From: CAZJWR01 sp964549765
Lineage (GTDB): Bacteria; Zixibacteria; MSB-5A5; GN15; JAAZOE01
Direction of reading: 5' to 3'
NCBI GenBank assembly: GCA_964549765.1
Contig: CAZJWR010000008.1
Location: forward strand, 1 to 64,000
DNA length: 64,000 nucleotides
A program made the position numbers and the translations under genes. Below are positions 1-9,654 of the stretch, in pieces; positions within the stretch are counted from its first letter, which is position 1, and every line of letters starts with the position of its first letter. The notes below the pieces were generated by a model. It had not been told where the DNA came from. It did no database searches and was given only the letters and a program-made list of their open reading frames with translations.

Positions 1-186
1 CCCTCTTTATTTAGCCAAAATCACCTAAAATTTACACACAAGAATTTACACAACCTTTCAATCCAACGGGCCGGCCGGGCTCACCGCGTTTCGAGGCGGC
101 CCTGAGGCACGTGTCCGGGTGCGCGAAAGGCTTGACCGATACATTAGGAATGCATACCTTGCGGCAGAACGGAGGATACGATCATC

Positions 187-1743
187 ATGGCTAAGCCGAT
201 GAAAACCAGTTCCGGGATCGACATCCCGGTCGTGGCGCCCAAACGAACCGGCGACCGTCCCCCGCCCGGCGAATATCCCTTCACGCGCGGCATTTATCCC
301 GAAATGTATCGCGGCCGATTCTGGACGATGCGCCAATATGCCGGTTTCGGCACCGCGCGGGAAACCAACGAACGGTACCGTTATCTGCTGAAGTCGGGCC
401 AGACCGGCCTGTCGGTGGCGTTCGACCTGCCGACGCAAATCGGATACGATTCGGACGATCCGATGGCGCTGGGCGAGGTCGGCAAAACCGGCGTCGCGAT
501 CGATACCATCGACGACATGGAGACGGTGTTCGATTCGATTCCGCTGGGCAAAGTGTCGACGTCGATGACGATCAATTCGACGGCGATTATCCTCCTTGCC
601 ATGTACGTCACCGTGGCCAAACGGCAGGGCGTGCCCAACGATAAAATTCGCGGGACGATCCAGAACGATATCCTCAAGGAGTTTTTCGCGCGCGGGACGT
701 ATATCTATCCGCCGCGGCCGTCGATGCGGCTGATCACCGATATTTTCAGTTATGCCAAAGACAATCTGCCCAATTTCAACACGATTTCGATTTCGGGATA
801 TCATATACGCGAAGCCGGCGCGACCGCCGTACAGGAGATTGCGTTTACCTTCGCCAATGCCATCGCCTATGTCGAGGCGGCGTTGAAGGCGGGACTAAAA
901 ATCGATTCGTTTGCGCCGCGTCTGTCGTTTTTCTTCAACGCGCATAACAACCTTTTCGAGGAGATTGCCAAGTTTCGCGTGGCGCGGCGGATTTGGGCCA
1001 GAATCGTCAAGGAACGATTCGGCGCCAAAGACGAACGATCGATGTTGCTGCGGTTTCATACCCAGACAGCCGGATCGACATTGACGGCGCAGCAGCCGGA
1101 GAACAATATCGTCCGCGTGACACTCCAGGCACTCTCGGCGGCGCTGGGTGGGACGCAATCGCTGCATACCAATTCGTATGACGAGGCGCTCGGCCTGCCG
1201 ACCGACAAATCGGCCCGAATAGCTCTGCGCACGCAGCAAATTATTGCCTATGAATCCGGCGCGGCGTCATCGGCCGATCCGCTGGCGGGATCGTACTATG
1301 TCGAATACCTGACCGACGAATTGGAGAAGAAAATTCTGGTCGAGCTGGACGAGGTCGAACGGCGCGGCGGGGCGCTGCAATGTATCGAGACGCTGTATTT
1401 CCAGAATGCCATCGCGCGGTCGGCATATGAGGATCAAAAACGGCTGGAGAGCGGCGAGGAGATCGAGGTCGGCGTCAATCGGTTCCAGGTCGATGAAGTC
1501 GAGCATCCCGATATTCTGCGCGTGGACAAGAAACTCGAACAGGAACAGATTCGGCGGCTGCACGAAATCAAGGTTTCACGCGATCAGAAGAAGGTCGAGG
1601 AGTGCCTTGCCAATTTGGAGAAAGCCGCTAATTCGACGGAGAATATGGTCTATCCGGTGCTGGACGCCGTCGCCAACCGGGTGACGGTCGGGGAAATTTC
1701 GGGATGCCTGCGGCGGGTGTGGGGGGAATATAAGGCCGAGTAG
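187..1743 (+). CDS. Methylmalonyl-CoA mutase, catalytic (large) subunit without B12-binding domain
   Basis: This 518-residue protein matches the TIM-barrel catalytic half of methylmalonyl-CoA mutase, which interconverts methylmalonyl-CoA and succinyl-CoA with adenosylcobalamin. Visible family motifs are RQYAGFGTA near residue 50, the block SVAFDLPTQIGYDSDDP near 75-92, SGYHIREAG near 204 with the expected active-site histidine, and FHTQTAGSTLTAQQP near 290. The protein stops at about 520 residues. Full-length mutases exceed 700 because they carry a C-terminal cobalamin domain with DxHxxG, which is absent here, so this is the split type that needs a separate small B12-binding subunit; that subunit is not in the window. 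GGAGG lies 11 nt before the ATG. The epimerase follows 21 bp downstream, so the two form a propionate or methylmalonyl pathway unit. Confidence 0.95.
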   Translation: MAKPMKTSSGIDIPVVAPKRTGDRPPPGEYPFTRGIYPEMYRGRFWTMRQYAGFGTARETNERYRYLLKSGQTGLSVAFDLPTQIGYDSDDPMALGEVGKTGVAIDTIDDMETVFDSIPLGKVSTSMTINSTAIILLAMYVTVAKRQGVPNDKIRGTIQNDILKEFFARGTYIYPPRPSMRLITDIFSYAKDNLPNFNTISISGYHIREAGATAVQEIAFTFANAIAYVEAALKAGLKIDSFAPRLSFFFNAHNNLFEEIAKFRVARRIWARIVKERFGAKDERSMLLRFHTQTAGSTLTAQQPENNIVRVTLQALSAALGGTQSLHTNSYDEALGLPTDKSARIALRTQQIIAYESGAASSADPLAGSYYVEYLTDELEKKILVELDEVERRGGALQCIETLYFQNAIARSAYEDQKRLESGEEIEVGVNRFQVDEVEHPDILRVDKKLEQEQIRRLHEIKVSRDQKKVEECLANLEKAANSTENMVYPVLDAVANRVTVGEISGCLRRVWGEYKAE

Positions 1744-1764
1744 TCTCGACAAGGAGAAGCGGAA

Positions 1765-2175
1765 ATGTCTATGAAATTGTCACATGTCGGAATTGCGATC
1801 GAGAATCTCGCCGATGCCGTCGGAGCGTTCTCCGTTATATTCAACCGTGAGCCGGACAGTCGTGAAGAGGTTGCCGATCAGAAGGTGCACACGGCCATTT
1901 TCTCCGCCGGCAAAAGCCGCGTGGAGTTTCTCGAAGCGACCGCCCCGGACAGCCCCATCGCCAAATTCATCGACAAGCGCGGTCCCGGCATTCATCATAT
2001 TGCCTTGCAGGTCGACGATATCGGGGCCGAATTACGACGGTTAAAAGCCGCCGGAATTCGTCTCATCGACGAGACCCCACGGACAGGGGTCGAGGGGGCG
2101 CTGATCGCGTTTATCCATCCCAAATCAACCGCCGGGATACTGGTCGAACTTCAGCAGATACGCGAAACAAAATAA
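1765..2175 (+). CDS. mce: Methylmalonyl-CoA epimerase
   Basis: This 136-residue protein of the glyoxalase/VOC fold is the usual size for methylmalonyl-CoA epimerase, which converts the (2S) and (2R) isomers so that the mutase can use them. Both beta-alpha-beta-beta-beta modules are visible. Candidate metal ligands are His7 in LSHVGIAI, the histidines in GIHHIALQVDD near residue 76, and the Glu in GILVELQQ near 131. AAGGAG precedes the ATG at good spacing. It lies 21 bp after the mutase, whose product or substrate it handles, which makes the assignment firm. Confidence 0.95.
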   Translation: MSMKLSHVGIAIENLADAVGAFSVIFNREPDSREEVADQKVHTAIFSAGKSRVEFLEATAPDSPIAKFIDKRGPGIHHIALQVDDIGAELRRLKAAGIRLIDETPRTGVEGALIAFIHPKSTAGILVELQQIRETK

Positions 2176-2380
2176 AACACGAAATCCCGATGCGCGAATC
2201 GGTTTGAAGGGGGCATGTGGGCCGAGCCGTCCGGGTATCATTGTAACAAAATCATTTACTTGGAGTTACGGCGGCCGGAGGCGCTATAGGCACCGTGGGG
2301 AATTTTTCAATTATTGATCGATTAACGCCGTTTGCTTCGTGCGGAATTTGATCTCTTGTGAAAATTTCCACAATTAATTA

Positions 2381-2409
2381 TTGAGTTTTTTCATCCGATA
2401 TTGTATCTT
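2381..2409 (+). promoter_or_regulatory. Candidate sigma-70 promoter for triheme cytochrome
   Basis: TTGAGT and TATCTT are separated by 17 bp, each matching 4 of 6 consensus bases. It lies about 70 bp before the start codon at 2482. The match is moderate. Confidence 0.4.
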
Positions 2410-2455
2410 CGGCGTACAACATGCAAACGGGTCACTGCGAGGCAATACGTGGCCA

Positions 2456-2472
2456 TACGATAACAAATCGTA
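2456..2472 (+). promoter_or_regulatory. Leader hairpin abutting the ribosome binding site
   Basis: TACGAT and ATCGTA form a perfect 6-bp stem around AACAA, directly followed by GGAGGA and then the ATG at 2482. Such a hairpin next to the ribosome site could modulate translation, but this is inference. Confidence 0.3.
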
Positions 2473-2481
2473 GGAGGATTT

Positions 2482-3045
2482 ATGCGGATGCGAGCGATCG
2501 CGATTTTGACGGGTTTGATCTTCCTCATCTCGATGGCGGGATTGGCTATGGCTCAGGAGGCCAAAACGGAAGCCAAGCCGGCGGCCAAGATGGAAGTCAA
2601 ACACGCCTACGTCGGCGTCAAAGTGTGCAAAATGTGTCACAAAAAAGGCGGGATAGCCAAAGACGAGATTTATGAATCATGGGAAAAGACTCCCCACGCT
2701 ACCGTATGGGACAAGCTGACCGACGAGCAGAAGAAGGATGAAAAGTTCCAGAAGTATTATGCCACCGGCAAACTTGCCGACGGCACCCTGCTGTCCAACG
2801 TGCAGTGCGAAGCCTGCCATGGTCCGGGCGGCGATTACAAAACGATGAGCATCATGAAGGACAAGGAAAAAGCCATCGCCAACGGCCTCGTCATACCGGA
2901 TGCCAACACCTGCCTGAAATGCCACAACGCCGATGCCCCCACCGAGGCTTTGAAAGCCTCCGCGAAGGATTTCGATTTCGCGAAGATGGAAGCCAAGGGC
3001 GTCCATATGATTCCCAAGGCCGAAGAGAAAATGGAAAAGAAGTAA
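2482..3045 (+). CDS. Periplasmic c-type cytochrome with three CXXCH motifs (cytochrome c554-like)
   Basis: This 187-residue protein has a signal peptide (about residues 1-24, ending AMA) and three heme-binding motifs: CKMCH near 49, CEACH near 109 and CLKCH near 144. The block YVGVKVCKMCH with the following PHATVW resembles small cytochrome c554-type periplasmic electron carriers, many of which bind four hemes; only three motifs are visible. The rest is Lys-rich and hydrophilic. It probably shuttles electrons in the periplasm for the larger cytochromes encoded convergently just downstream, but the partner is inferred from position only. GGAGGA gives the start. A strong terminator ends the gene. 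Confidence 0.88.
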   Translation: MRMRAIAILTGLIFLISMAGLAMAQEAKTEAKPAAKMEVKHAYVGVKVCKMCHKKGGIAKDEIYESWEKTPHATVWDKLTDEQKKDEKFQKYYATGKLADGTLLSNVQCEACHGPGGDYKTMSIMKDKEKAIANGLVIPDANTCLKCHNADAPTEALKASAKDFDFAKMEAKGVHMIPKAEEKMEKK

Positions 3046-3058
3046 AATTCGATTGAAT

Positions 3059-3091
3059 AAAAGGCGCCTTCACACGGAAGGCGCCTTTTTT
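3059..3091. terminator. Bidirectional rho-independent terminator
   Basis: A perfect 13-bp stem (AAAAGGCGCCTTC, loop ACACG, complement) is followed by a T run on the plus strand and preceded by A residues, so it can end both convergent genes, the triheme cytochrome and the 19-heme cytochrome. Confidence 0.9.
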
Positions 3092-3136
3092 ATGCCTATT
3101 ATCGGATAGCGCCGCGCCCCCGGCCCGGCCGAATCA

Positions 3137-6004
3137 TTATCGGTAGCCGAACATCTCGGCGTAAATGATCAGCAGGATCAGTATCAGGCCGATCGATAAC
3201 GCCACCGTTCCGAAGATGCGGATGGTTTTGACGACCACGGTCGGCAGCGGTTCGACCAGGTGTTTCCGCAGTTCACGCGATTTGACCAGTTCCTCATATT
3301 CCCGCGGACGATCCAATTTCAATTCCTCGACCGGGACCCGGCCGGTGAAGATCACCGTATCCATGGGGAATTTCTCGGGGCGGAAATGCGTGTTGAAGAA
3401 ATGGATGGTGAAGATAAAGCCGGTCGCCAGCAGCGCCTCGTCGGAATGGATGATGGTCGCGACGTTGATGAACCATCCGGGCAGGAAGTGGGTGAAAAAT
3501 TCCGGGAACCACAACATCAAGCCGGTGGCGCCGATCACCGCCACTCCCCAAAACACGGCGAAATAATCGAATTTTTCCCAGTACGTCCAGCGGCCGTAGG
3601 CCGGCCGAGGCCCGATGCCGACGAACCACTTCAATGATCCAATGAATTCCAGGAAGTCTTCCTTTTTCGGCAGCATTGAGTTGGGTCCGAACAAAACCTG
3701 TTTCCAGGACATCCTCTTCTGGAATTTGGTGCGGATCACGTCGAACAGGTGAGCGCCGAAATAGAAGAAGGTAATAATGGCGCAGAGACGATGGATATAG
3801 CCGGCCGATTCAAACCCGCCGAGAAACCCCGACAACCATTGGGCCCAGGCGAGATAGGAAAACTTCAGGGTCATACCGGTCACGGCTAATCCGAGGAAGC
3901 TGATAATCACGAGCACATGCAGGATGCTGTGGAACCGTTTGAAACGGCGGTATTCGAGTTTGCCGTGGTAAATCTGCTGAAGTTTCTTGTGCTCTTTCAT
4001 GGCCTGAAACGACCGCGGTAGCCACAGAAGCGTATGGATACCGGCCAGCACCAGCGTTCCCACCAGAAGGAAAGTCATGAACCAGAAGGTATAGAACAGG
4101 AACGGATATTTGTGGCGTTCGTGATGGGTGGCGTGCGTCAGATATCCGGCGAACTGCCGATGCGATCCGGGATGACACTTGCCGCAGGTCTTGACGATAT
4201 TCTGCCGCGACAGATGCGAATTGGGATTGTCGGGCGGCAGGATATCGTGGGAGCCGTGGCAGTCATAGCATTTGGCGGCGTCCGTATAGCCGAGTTTGGA
4301 CACCTTGCCGTGGATCGTCTCAAAATACGATTCCGTCAGTTTCTCATGGCAATCGCCGCATTGATTGATCATCTTGAGTTTGAAGGCGTCCTGATCGGTG
4401 CGGATAACGGTATGCGGTTCGTGACAATCGGCGCAATTGGGCAGCCGTTCGGTGGTATGGCTAACCTCCGGCGAGTGGATGCTTTTCACGAACTGCTCGT
4501 AGATGCCGTTATGACACTTGGCGCAGGTTTTCGGGATGTTTTCGTGGCTGATGCTCGAATTCGGATTTTCCTGCGGCAGTTCATGATGGGGGGTGTGGCA
4601 GTCGGTGCACATGGCCGTCACGACCAAGCCGCTTTGCAGCAGCCCCTTGCCGTGAATGCTCATCGGATACAGGTCGGCCATCGGCGCCTCGCCCCGCTCC
4701 GCCCGCCGTTCGGCGGCCACGCCGCCCGAGACATGGCAGTCGCCGCATAATTTGGGAACATTGCTCGGATAGCTGCGCGATTTGGGATCGGTTTTGCCGA
4801 GGATACCATGGGTGCCGTGACAATCGACACAGGCCGGCGCCTGGGGATCGCCGCGCTCGGCCAACTGGCCGTGGGTGCTGGTTTTGTACGTTTCGACAAC
4901 CTGGTTGTGGCAGATGGAACAATCGACCTTATTTATCACCGTCGAGCAGGGGCGTTTCGCGTGCGGGCTGGCGCCGGTGTGACACTGAGCGCAGGTGACG
5001 CTGCGGTGCATGGAATCATGCAGCTTCAGCGAATCCACATACAACGATACCGTTTTGCCTTCGCGCACCATGGTGATGTCCGGCTTGGCGTGGCACTTCA
5101 GGCATTCCTGGTCGGACACCTCGCCGTAGAAAATTTTGCGCACCTTGTGCGGCTCGTGACAGTCGACGCAGACCGGAACCTTGTTCGGCTCCTTCTCCCA
5201 TAACTGGCCCTCGATGACCTTGGTGTGCACCTGCTCGATCCGTTTATGGCACTGCTCGCAGGTTTTGGCGATGTTATTGCGGAAGATGCTCGAACGGGGA
5301 TCGGTGTGCGGCAGCACATGATGGGCCGTATGGCAGTCGGAGCAGACGGCCACGACGGTCAAGCCTTTCTTGAACAAACCCTCGCCGTGAATCGAGAACG
5401 AATAATGGGACAGGATGCTGTCCTGGGGAATGTCGTAGGTCCGCGTAACCGGCGTGCCCTCTTTGTGGCATCGGCCGCACATGAAGGGAATGTTGAATTT
5501 CGTGACCGTCGATTGGGACGAATCGGGGGGAAGAATATAGTGCGAACCGTGGCAGTCCCAGCAGCGGGGCGCCAGCTTTTCCCCGGCCGCCGCTGCCTGA
5601 CCGTGGAGGCTTTCCTTGTAGATGGCCGCGATATCGTCGTGGCAAAAGCCGCAATCGACCGGCGCCACATCTTCCTTGTGCGGAAAATCCTCAACCCCGG
5701 CCAGATCCATGTGGCAATCGACGCATTCCAGCGCGGCGTGAACCGACAGGTGGAATTTGCCGGGATCGACCGCCAGAGATATTTCCTTGCCGTCGCGTTC
5801 GGTCGTCAGGCCCGGATCCTCGTGACACATCAGGCATTCGTCGGCGGTTTGGGCCCGAAGCGAATCGAAGCCCAGCGTTGACAGGATTGCCAGCAGAAAA
5901 ACTATATACAGCAATGATCGGCGTCGCGGGTAACAGAATCCTCCGTGCCGGCCATTACCGCGACCGGCGGCTGTTGAACTCTGGTTATCGGAATCTTGTT
6001 TCAC
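3137..6004 (-). CDS. 19-heme cytochrome c fused to a b-type cytochrome membrane domain
   Basis: The protein is about 955 residues. It has an N-terminal signal or anchor (LLYIVFLLAILSTLGFDSLRA), then 19 CXXCH motifs spread over about 600 residues in repeated modules (CxxCHGxHxILPPxxxxS, KTCxxCH), then a C-terminal membrane domain with several helices and conserved histidines (FHSILHVLV, YIHRLCAI, HSDEALLATGFIFTIHFF) typical of di-heme b-type cytochromes. This b/c fusion plan is known from inner-membrane quinone-linked cytochromes such as Geobacter CbcL, so quinone oxidation or reduction with periplasmic electron delivery is likely; the direction is not visible. I prefer GTG at 6004 (GGAA seven bases upstream); a TTG at 6028 would abut the stop of the preceding gene. 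It is the last gene of the cytochrome operon. Confidence 0.88.
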   Translation of the reverse strand: MKQDSDNQSSTAAGRGNGRHGGFCYPRRRSLLYIVFLLAILSTLGFDSLRAQTADECLMCHEDPGLTTERDGKEISLAVDPGKFHLSVHAALECVDCHMDLAGVEDFPHKEDVAPVDCGFCHDDIAAIYKESLHGQAAAAGEKLAPRCWDCHGSHYILPPDSSQSTVTKFNIPFMCGRCHKEGTPVTRTYDIPQDSILSHYSFSIHGEGLFKKGLTVVAVCSDCHTAHHVLPHTDPRSSIFRNNIAKTCEQCHKRIEQVHTKVIEGQLWEKEPNKVPVCVDCHEPHKVRKIFYGEVSDQECLKCHAKPDITMVREGKTVSLYVDSLKLHDSMHRSVTCAQCHTGASPHAKRPCSTVINKVDCSICHNQVVETYKTSTHGQLAERGDPQAPACVDCHGTHGILGKTDPKSRSYPSNVPKLCGDCHVSGGVAAERRAERGEAPMADLYPMSIHGKGLLQSGLVVTAMCTDCHTPHHELPQENPNSSISHENIPKTCAKCHNGIYEQFVKSIHSPEVSHTTERLPNCADCHEPHTVIRTDQDAFKLKMINQCGDCHEKLTESYFETIHGKVSKLGYTDAAKCYDCHGSHDILPPDNPNSHLSRQNIVKTCGKCHPGSHRQFAGYLTHATHHERHKYPFLFYTFWFMTFLLVGTLVLAGIHTLLWLPRSFQAMKEHKKLQQIYHGKLEYRRFKRFHSILHVLVIISFLGLAVTGMTLKFSYLAWAQWLSGFLGGFESAGYIHRLCAIITFFYFGAHLFDVIRTKFQKRMSWKQVLFGPNSMLPKKEDFLEFIGSLKWFVGIGPRPAYGRWTYWEKFDYFAVFWGVAVIGATGLMLWFPEFFTHFLPGWFINVATIIHSDEALLATGFIFTIHFFNTHFRPEKFPMDTVIFTGRVPVEELKLDRPREYEELVKSRELRKHLVEPLPTVVVKTIRIFGTVALSIGLILILLIIYAEMFGYR

Positions 6005-6028
6005 AACTATTTCCAAATCCCGGTGCAA

Positions 6029-7546
6029 TTAATAACCGGATTCCGGGTCATGACACATGGTGCATTTGGCCTCCTGCCAGGCGCCGCCAATGTCCTCCGG
6101 ATGTTTGAATTCGAGTCCTTCGATGCTGGCCTGGAGGCTGTCGACTTTTTCGGACGGCCCCTGGGCGACGATCAAATGGCAGGTGTTGCAATCGTGCGAT
6201 AAGGGATTGCCGTTCTGGTCCTTCATCTCGCCGTCATGACAGCGGAAACAGCCGTCGTTGACGAAATGACCGAGATTATTGAACCGGCCCCGATAGTCGG
6301 TGTTCATCGAAGGGAAGAAACTCTCGTCGTAGATTGTTACCAATGTCTTTTGCGCCTGTTCGAGCGCGCCCCGGCTGGAATCGACGATCTGCGGATAATT
6401 CTTCCGGTAATATTCCATGAGTTGCACGGGGATGCTGTCATCGCCCTGTTCTTTAGTGTCATATGAGGCGTTGAGCAGGTCCAGCCCGACTTTGCGGATA
6501 TACGGCAGGTCCGGCGAAAGTCGCCGCGAGGAGAGCGCCAGGTTGAGCGCAATCGCGGGCGGCGTGAAATCATGGCTGGGGCGGTTGTGACAGTCCATGC
6601 AGTCAAACCGCCGCACCTCGACATTGGGATCATCCAGGCTGGGGATGCTGTCGCCGGGCCGGGTGAAGATCGCGGTATCGCCGTCGAGAGTTATGGCACG
6701 GACCCAGGGGATGTCCTGCCGTTCGAAATCGGTGGCCATGTACTCGATCTGGGTGGATACGACCATGTGCCAGTGAATTCCCTCCAGAGCGCCGGTGCGG
6801 GGGTTGCCGCCGCCGATTTTAACCAGCATGTTGATCGTCCAGGGAGAATTCTTCTCGTCGGTGCGGTAAAAGGTGTGGGTGACCAGGTTGTCACCGTAAA
6901 ACTTGTTCGGCCAATGGCATTGTTCGCAGGTTTGCTGCGCGGGACGGAGATTTTCGATCGGGGTCTTGATCGGGCGTTCATACGTGTTGAATATCGTCTT
7001 CCAGACCTGACGCAACCCGTCGATCTTGGATTTTACCCAGAACGACGCCCCGGGGCCGATGTGGCAGTCGACGCAGTGCACGCGGGCATGCGAAGACTCA
7101 TGATAAGTCGTGAACTCCGGGCGCATGACAGTATGGCAGGTCGCTCCGCAAAAGGTGACCGAGTCGGTCGCATCGTACGCCTTGGTGCCGCTATAGATGA
7201 CGATGATGACGAGCGCCGCCACGAGGCTCAGGAACAGCCAGAGGTTGCGCATGTATTTCGGGTCGGTAGGGTCGATACGGAGATTGAATCGAACCTTTTC
7301 GCCGCGTACGCGGGCGTTGCGCACCTGCAGCCAGACCGAAATCAGAAACAGCACGGCGCCGAGGGTGATAATGAAGGGGGCCAGGATGAAAGTCACCAGG
7401 GCCCGGTACGGGTTTTCGGCGGGGGCCGTAAAGGTGATCAGGAGGAGGACAATAAACAGGGCCCCGCCGGCAATAAACAGGGCGCCGCCGACGGCGGCGA
7501 GAGGATGGCGGAACAGCGTGCGCCGGGTGGTTTTATTTTCATTCAT
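6029..7546 (-). CDS. NapC/NirT-like multiheme cytochrome c, seven heme motifs, first one CX3CH
   Basis: This 505-residue protein has two N-terminal membrane helices (about residues 15-40 and 50-70), a third near 105-120, and a periplasmic part. The first heme motif reads CGATCH, with three residues between the cysteines. CVDCH, CEQCH, CMDCH, CFRCH, CNTCH and CTMCH follow. The stretch around the first two motifs (TVMRPE, HARVHCVDCHIGPG) resembles NapC/NirT/NrfH-type quinol-oxidising cytochromes. The protein is much longer than the 180-200 residues of classical NapC/NirH, with an inserted segment between hemes. Its stop lies next to the downstream 19-heme gene, so the two are translated from one message. 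TGAGG is seven bases before the ATG. Confidence 0.88.
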   Translation of the reverse strand: MNENKTTRRTLFRHPLAAVGGALFIAGGALFIVLLLITFTAPAENPYRALVTFILAPFIITLGAVLFLISVWLQVRNARVRGEKVRFNLRIDPTDPKYMRNLWLFLSLVAALVIIVIYSGTKAYDATDSVTFCGATCHTVMRPEFTTYHESSHARVHCVDCHIGPGASFWVKSKIDGLRQVWKTIFNTYERPIKTPIENLRPAQQTCEQCHWPNKFYGDNLVTHTFYRTDEKNSPWTINMLVKIGGGNPRTGALEGIHWHMVVSTQIEYMATDFERQDIPWVRAITLDGDTAIFTRPGDSIPSLDDPNVEVRRFDCMDCHNRPSHDFTPPAIALNLALSSRRLSPDLPYIRKVGLDLLNASYDTKEQGDDSIPVQLMEYYRKNYPQIVDSSRGALEQAQKTLVTIYDESFFPSMNTDYRGRFNNLGHFVNDGCFRCHDGEMKDQNGNPLSHDCNTCHLIVAQGPSEKVDSLQASIEGLEFKHPEDIGGAWQEAKCTMCHDPESGY

Positions 7547-7619
7547 GTATATGCCTCATTCATCATATCGTCAATCGGAATTTATCAGGACAATCAGCGC
7601 CGGTAGTATGTCGTATCGG

Positions 7620-9548
7620 TTACGGCTTGTCAATGCGGCTTTCCTTCCTTTTATCGGCAATTCTCTCATCCATTTCTGCGTCGTCGCCCTCGGCGTTCAC
7701 ATCCACCTCCGGATGTTCATGATAATACATTTCGGCCGGCATCTTGCCGGTAAACCAGGACGGGTTCATGGGATAGACATTGGGGCTGAATATCGTCGAA
7801 TACAAATGCCAGATGGCGATCGACAATACCGCGAGCCAGGCTTCATAATAATGCATCACCAGCATGACGTCGAGGAAACCTTTGGGGAACCATTGCACCG
7901 CGATGTTGTCGAACCAGAGGAAGAATCCCGTAATGATCATCAGGATCGATCCCCAGACGAGGGCCCAGTATTCGGCTTTTTCGACATAGCTGAACCGCCC
8001 GAAGCGGGGGCGATTTTTGGTCAAGCCCAGGTTGTACTTCATCATGTCGAGGAACAGCCCGAAATCCTTTTTCACGGGGAAGATATCGCGGACGAAGATA
8101 TGGCCGCGCGCGGTGGTTAGATACAGCATGTGCCACATGACGCTGAAAACGAACACGACCGCCGCCACGCGGTGAATGATTCCCCGCAGAGGAAAGCCGC
8201 CCGTCCAGCCGAACAGCCATTGCACCCAGAAGGCGTCGGAAAACCGCAGCGAAAAGCCGGTGATGGCGAGAGTAACGAACGTAATCATCAGGAAGGTATG
8301 TTGCCAGACCTCGTTGAAGGTCATCCGCTGGACCTGCTTTTTGAGATTTACGAGGTGGATTTGTTTGCGCAGGTCGATCAGCCAGTGGACGATCATGGTG
8401 CCGATGATAAGCACGATCGCCACGACATAGACGTTGGCGATGATGCGCGCTATGGGTGTCTGGACTCCCGGCGTTTCATGAATAGGGGTGGTGGCCATTG
8501 TTTTCGAGATCGCCGGGTGGCAGTGGCCGCAGGTCTTCTGCAAATTCGACGGATAGATCGAGGAGCCGGGATCGTTCTGTGGCAGGATGCGATGGGCGCC
8601 GTGGCAGGAGGCGCAGTTGGCGACCGTGACGTCGCCGGCCCGGCTCTTCAGGCCGTGATAAGTATCAACCCAGGTTTGCAGCCGTCCCGTGGGCGTGCCG
8701 TATTTTTCGTTCAGGAACGCCGATTCGTGGCAGGGGGCGCAGGTCGCTGTGGCCACGCGGGTGGGGCTCACCGGAGAGGCCGGATCACTGGGGGAGATAA
8801 TGCCATGCTCGCCGTGGCAGTTGGTGCACACCGGCGCGTCGGTTTCGCCGCGTGAAACCAGCTTGCCGTGGATACCCTCGTAAAAGTCCTTCTCGACATT
8901 GCGATGGCACTTGCCGCAGGTGTGCGGAATATTGAAATGGTTGATCGACGATTCCGGCAGACCGGGGCCCATGATCCGATGCGACGTGCCGCCGCTGGAA
9001 TGGCAGTCGTTGCAGGTGGCCGCGACATAAACGCCGCCGAGCGACGCTTTCCCATGCACGCTGCTCTGATACAATTCGACGGCTTTGCCGTAGAGCATTT
9101 CGTATTTGGTGGTAAGGTCAAGATTTTCGTGACAGTGGCCGCATGTTTCCGGAAGATGCTGCGGGTTCACCCGCGATTCCTTCTCCCGGGAGGGGAGGAT
9201 ATCATGCTTGCCGTGACAGTCGGAACAGGTGGGGATATCCACGCATTCGTTCACCTGGAACCGCCCGTGCCATTGGTAGGTTGCCGCCTCCTCAGTGTGG
9301 CACGTGCCACACTCAACCCTGGGCAGGCTATCGGCGTGAGGCAACTCATCGATACCGGTATGGCAGTCGATGCATTGCATATCGGCATGGATGGAATAGG
9401 CAAGGGCGTCGCCGTACGTCCCGCCGACCTCGCCGACCGCCGTTTCGTGGCAGGTCAGGCACTCGCTTTTATCCTGCGCCAGGACGGGCGGGCCGAACAA
9501 TAACATCGCGCCGACGGCCGCTACCGTCAATGATCCAAAAATTCTCAT
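7620..9548 (-). CDS. 11-heme cytochrome c fused to a b-type cytochrome membrane domain
   Basis: This 642-residue protein has a signal peptide (MRIFGSLTVAAVGAMLLFG, cut after LAQ), 11 CXXCH motifs in the first 340 residues, and a C-terminal membrane domain with histidines in WQHTFLMITF, IIHRVAAVVF, VMWHMLYL, MHYYEAWLAV and IWHLYSTIF. The ending NVYPMNPSWFTGKMP matches the FPMDTVIFTGRVP end of the 19-heme protein, so the two are paralogues with different heme counts. It presumably exchanges electrons between the quinone pool and periplasmic hemes. GGGAGG precedes the ATG. It is the first cytochrome gene after tetR, 106 bp away, and 73 bp before the NapC-like gene. Confidence 0.88.
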   Translation of the reverse strand: MRIFGSLTVAAVGAMLLFGPPVLAQDKSECLTCHETAVGEVGGTYGDALAYSIHADMQCIDCHTGIDELPHADSLPRVECGTCHTEEAATYQWHGRFQVNECVDIPTCSDCHGKHDILPSREKESRVNPQHLPETCGHCHENLDLTTKYEMLYGKAVELYQSSVHGKASLGGVYVAATCNDCHSSGGTSHRIMGPGLPESSINHFNIPHTCGKCHRNVEKDFYEGIHGKLVSRGETDAPVCTNCHGEHGIISPSDPASPVSPTRVATATCAPCHESAFLNEKYGTPTGRLQTWVDTYHGLKSRAGDVTVANCASCHGAHRILPQNDPGSSIYPSNLQKTCGHCHPAISKTMATTPIHETPGVQTPIARIIANVYVVAIVLIIGTMIVHWLIDLRKQIHLVNLKKQVQRMTFNEVWQHTFLMITFVTLAITGFSLRFSDAFWVQWLFGWTGGFPLRGIIHRVAAVVFVFSVMWHMLYLTTARGHIFVRDIFPVKKDFGLFLDMMKYNLGLTKNRPRFGRFSYVEKAEYWALVWGSILMIITGFFLWFDNIAVQWFPKGFLDVMLVMHYYEAWLAVLSIAIWHLYSTIFSPNVYPMNPSWFTGKMPAEMYYHEHPEVDVNAEGDDAEMDERIADKRKESRIDKP

Positions 9549-9654
9549 ATCTCAACCTCCCGGACGTGACCTTTCCCTACCCGCTGTGAATGCAGTCTCC
9601 CGTTGGTAACGATCTTCCTCATAACCGAATACTCGTCAACACTCGATTTCGCCG

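Larger units (their letters stand above)
2176..2480. other. Intergenic region upstream of triheme cytochrome
   Basis: About 300 bp without a gene, AT-rich in its second half. It holds a candidate sigma-70 promoter at 2381-2409, a stretch at 2431-2442 (GTCACTGCGAGG) that differs at one base from the arm of the palindromic element at 26301, and a small hairpin just before the ribosome binding site. No terminator for the epimerase gene was seen. Confidence 0.5.

Noticed and set aside
132..160. Possible promoter TTGACC-N17-TACCTT before the mutase gene
   Set aside because: The -10 matches only three of six bases, so it is not listed as a feature.
58..804. Long minus-strand frame opposite the mutase gene
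   Set aside because: Arg/Asp-rich translation without any family pattern; it is the antisense shadow of a GC-rich gene. The same holds for many other frames.
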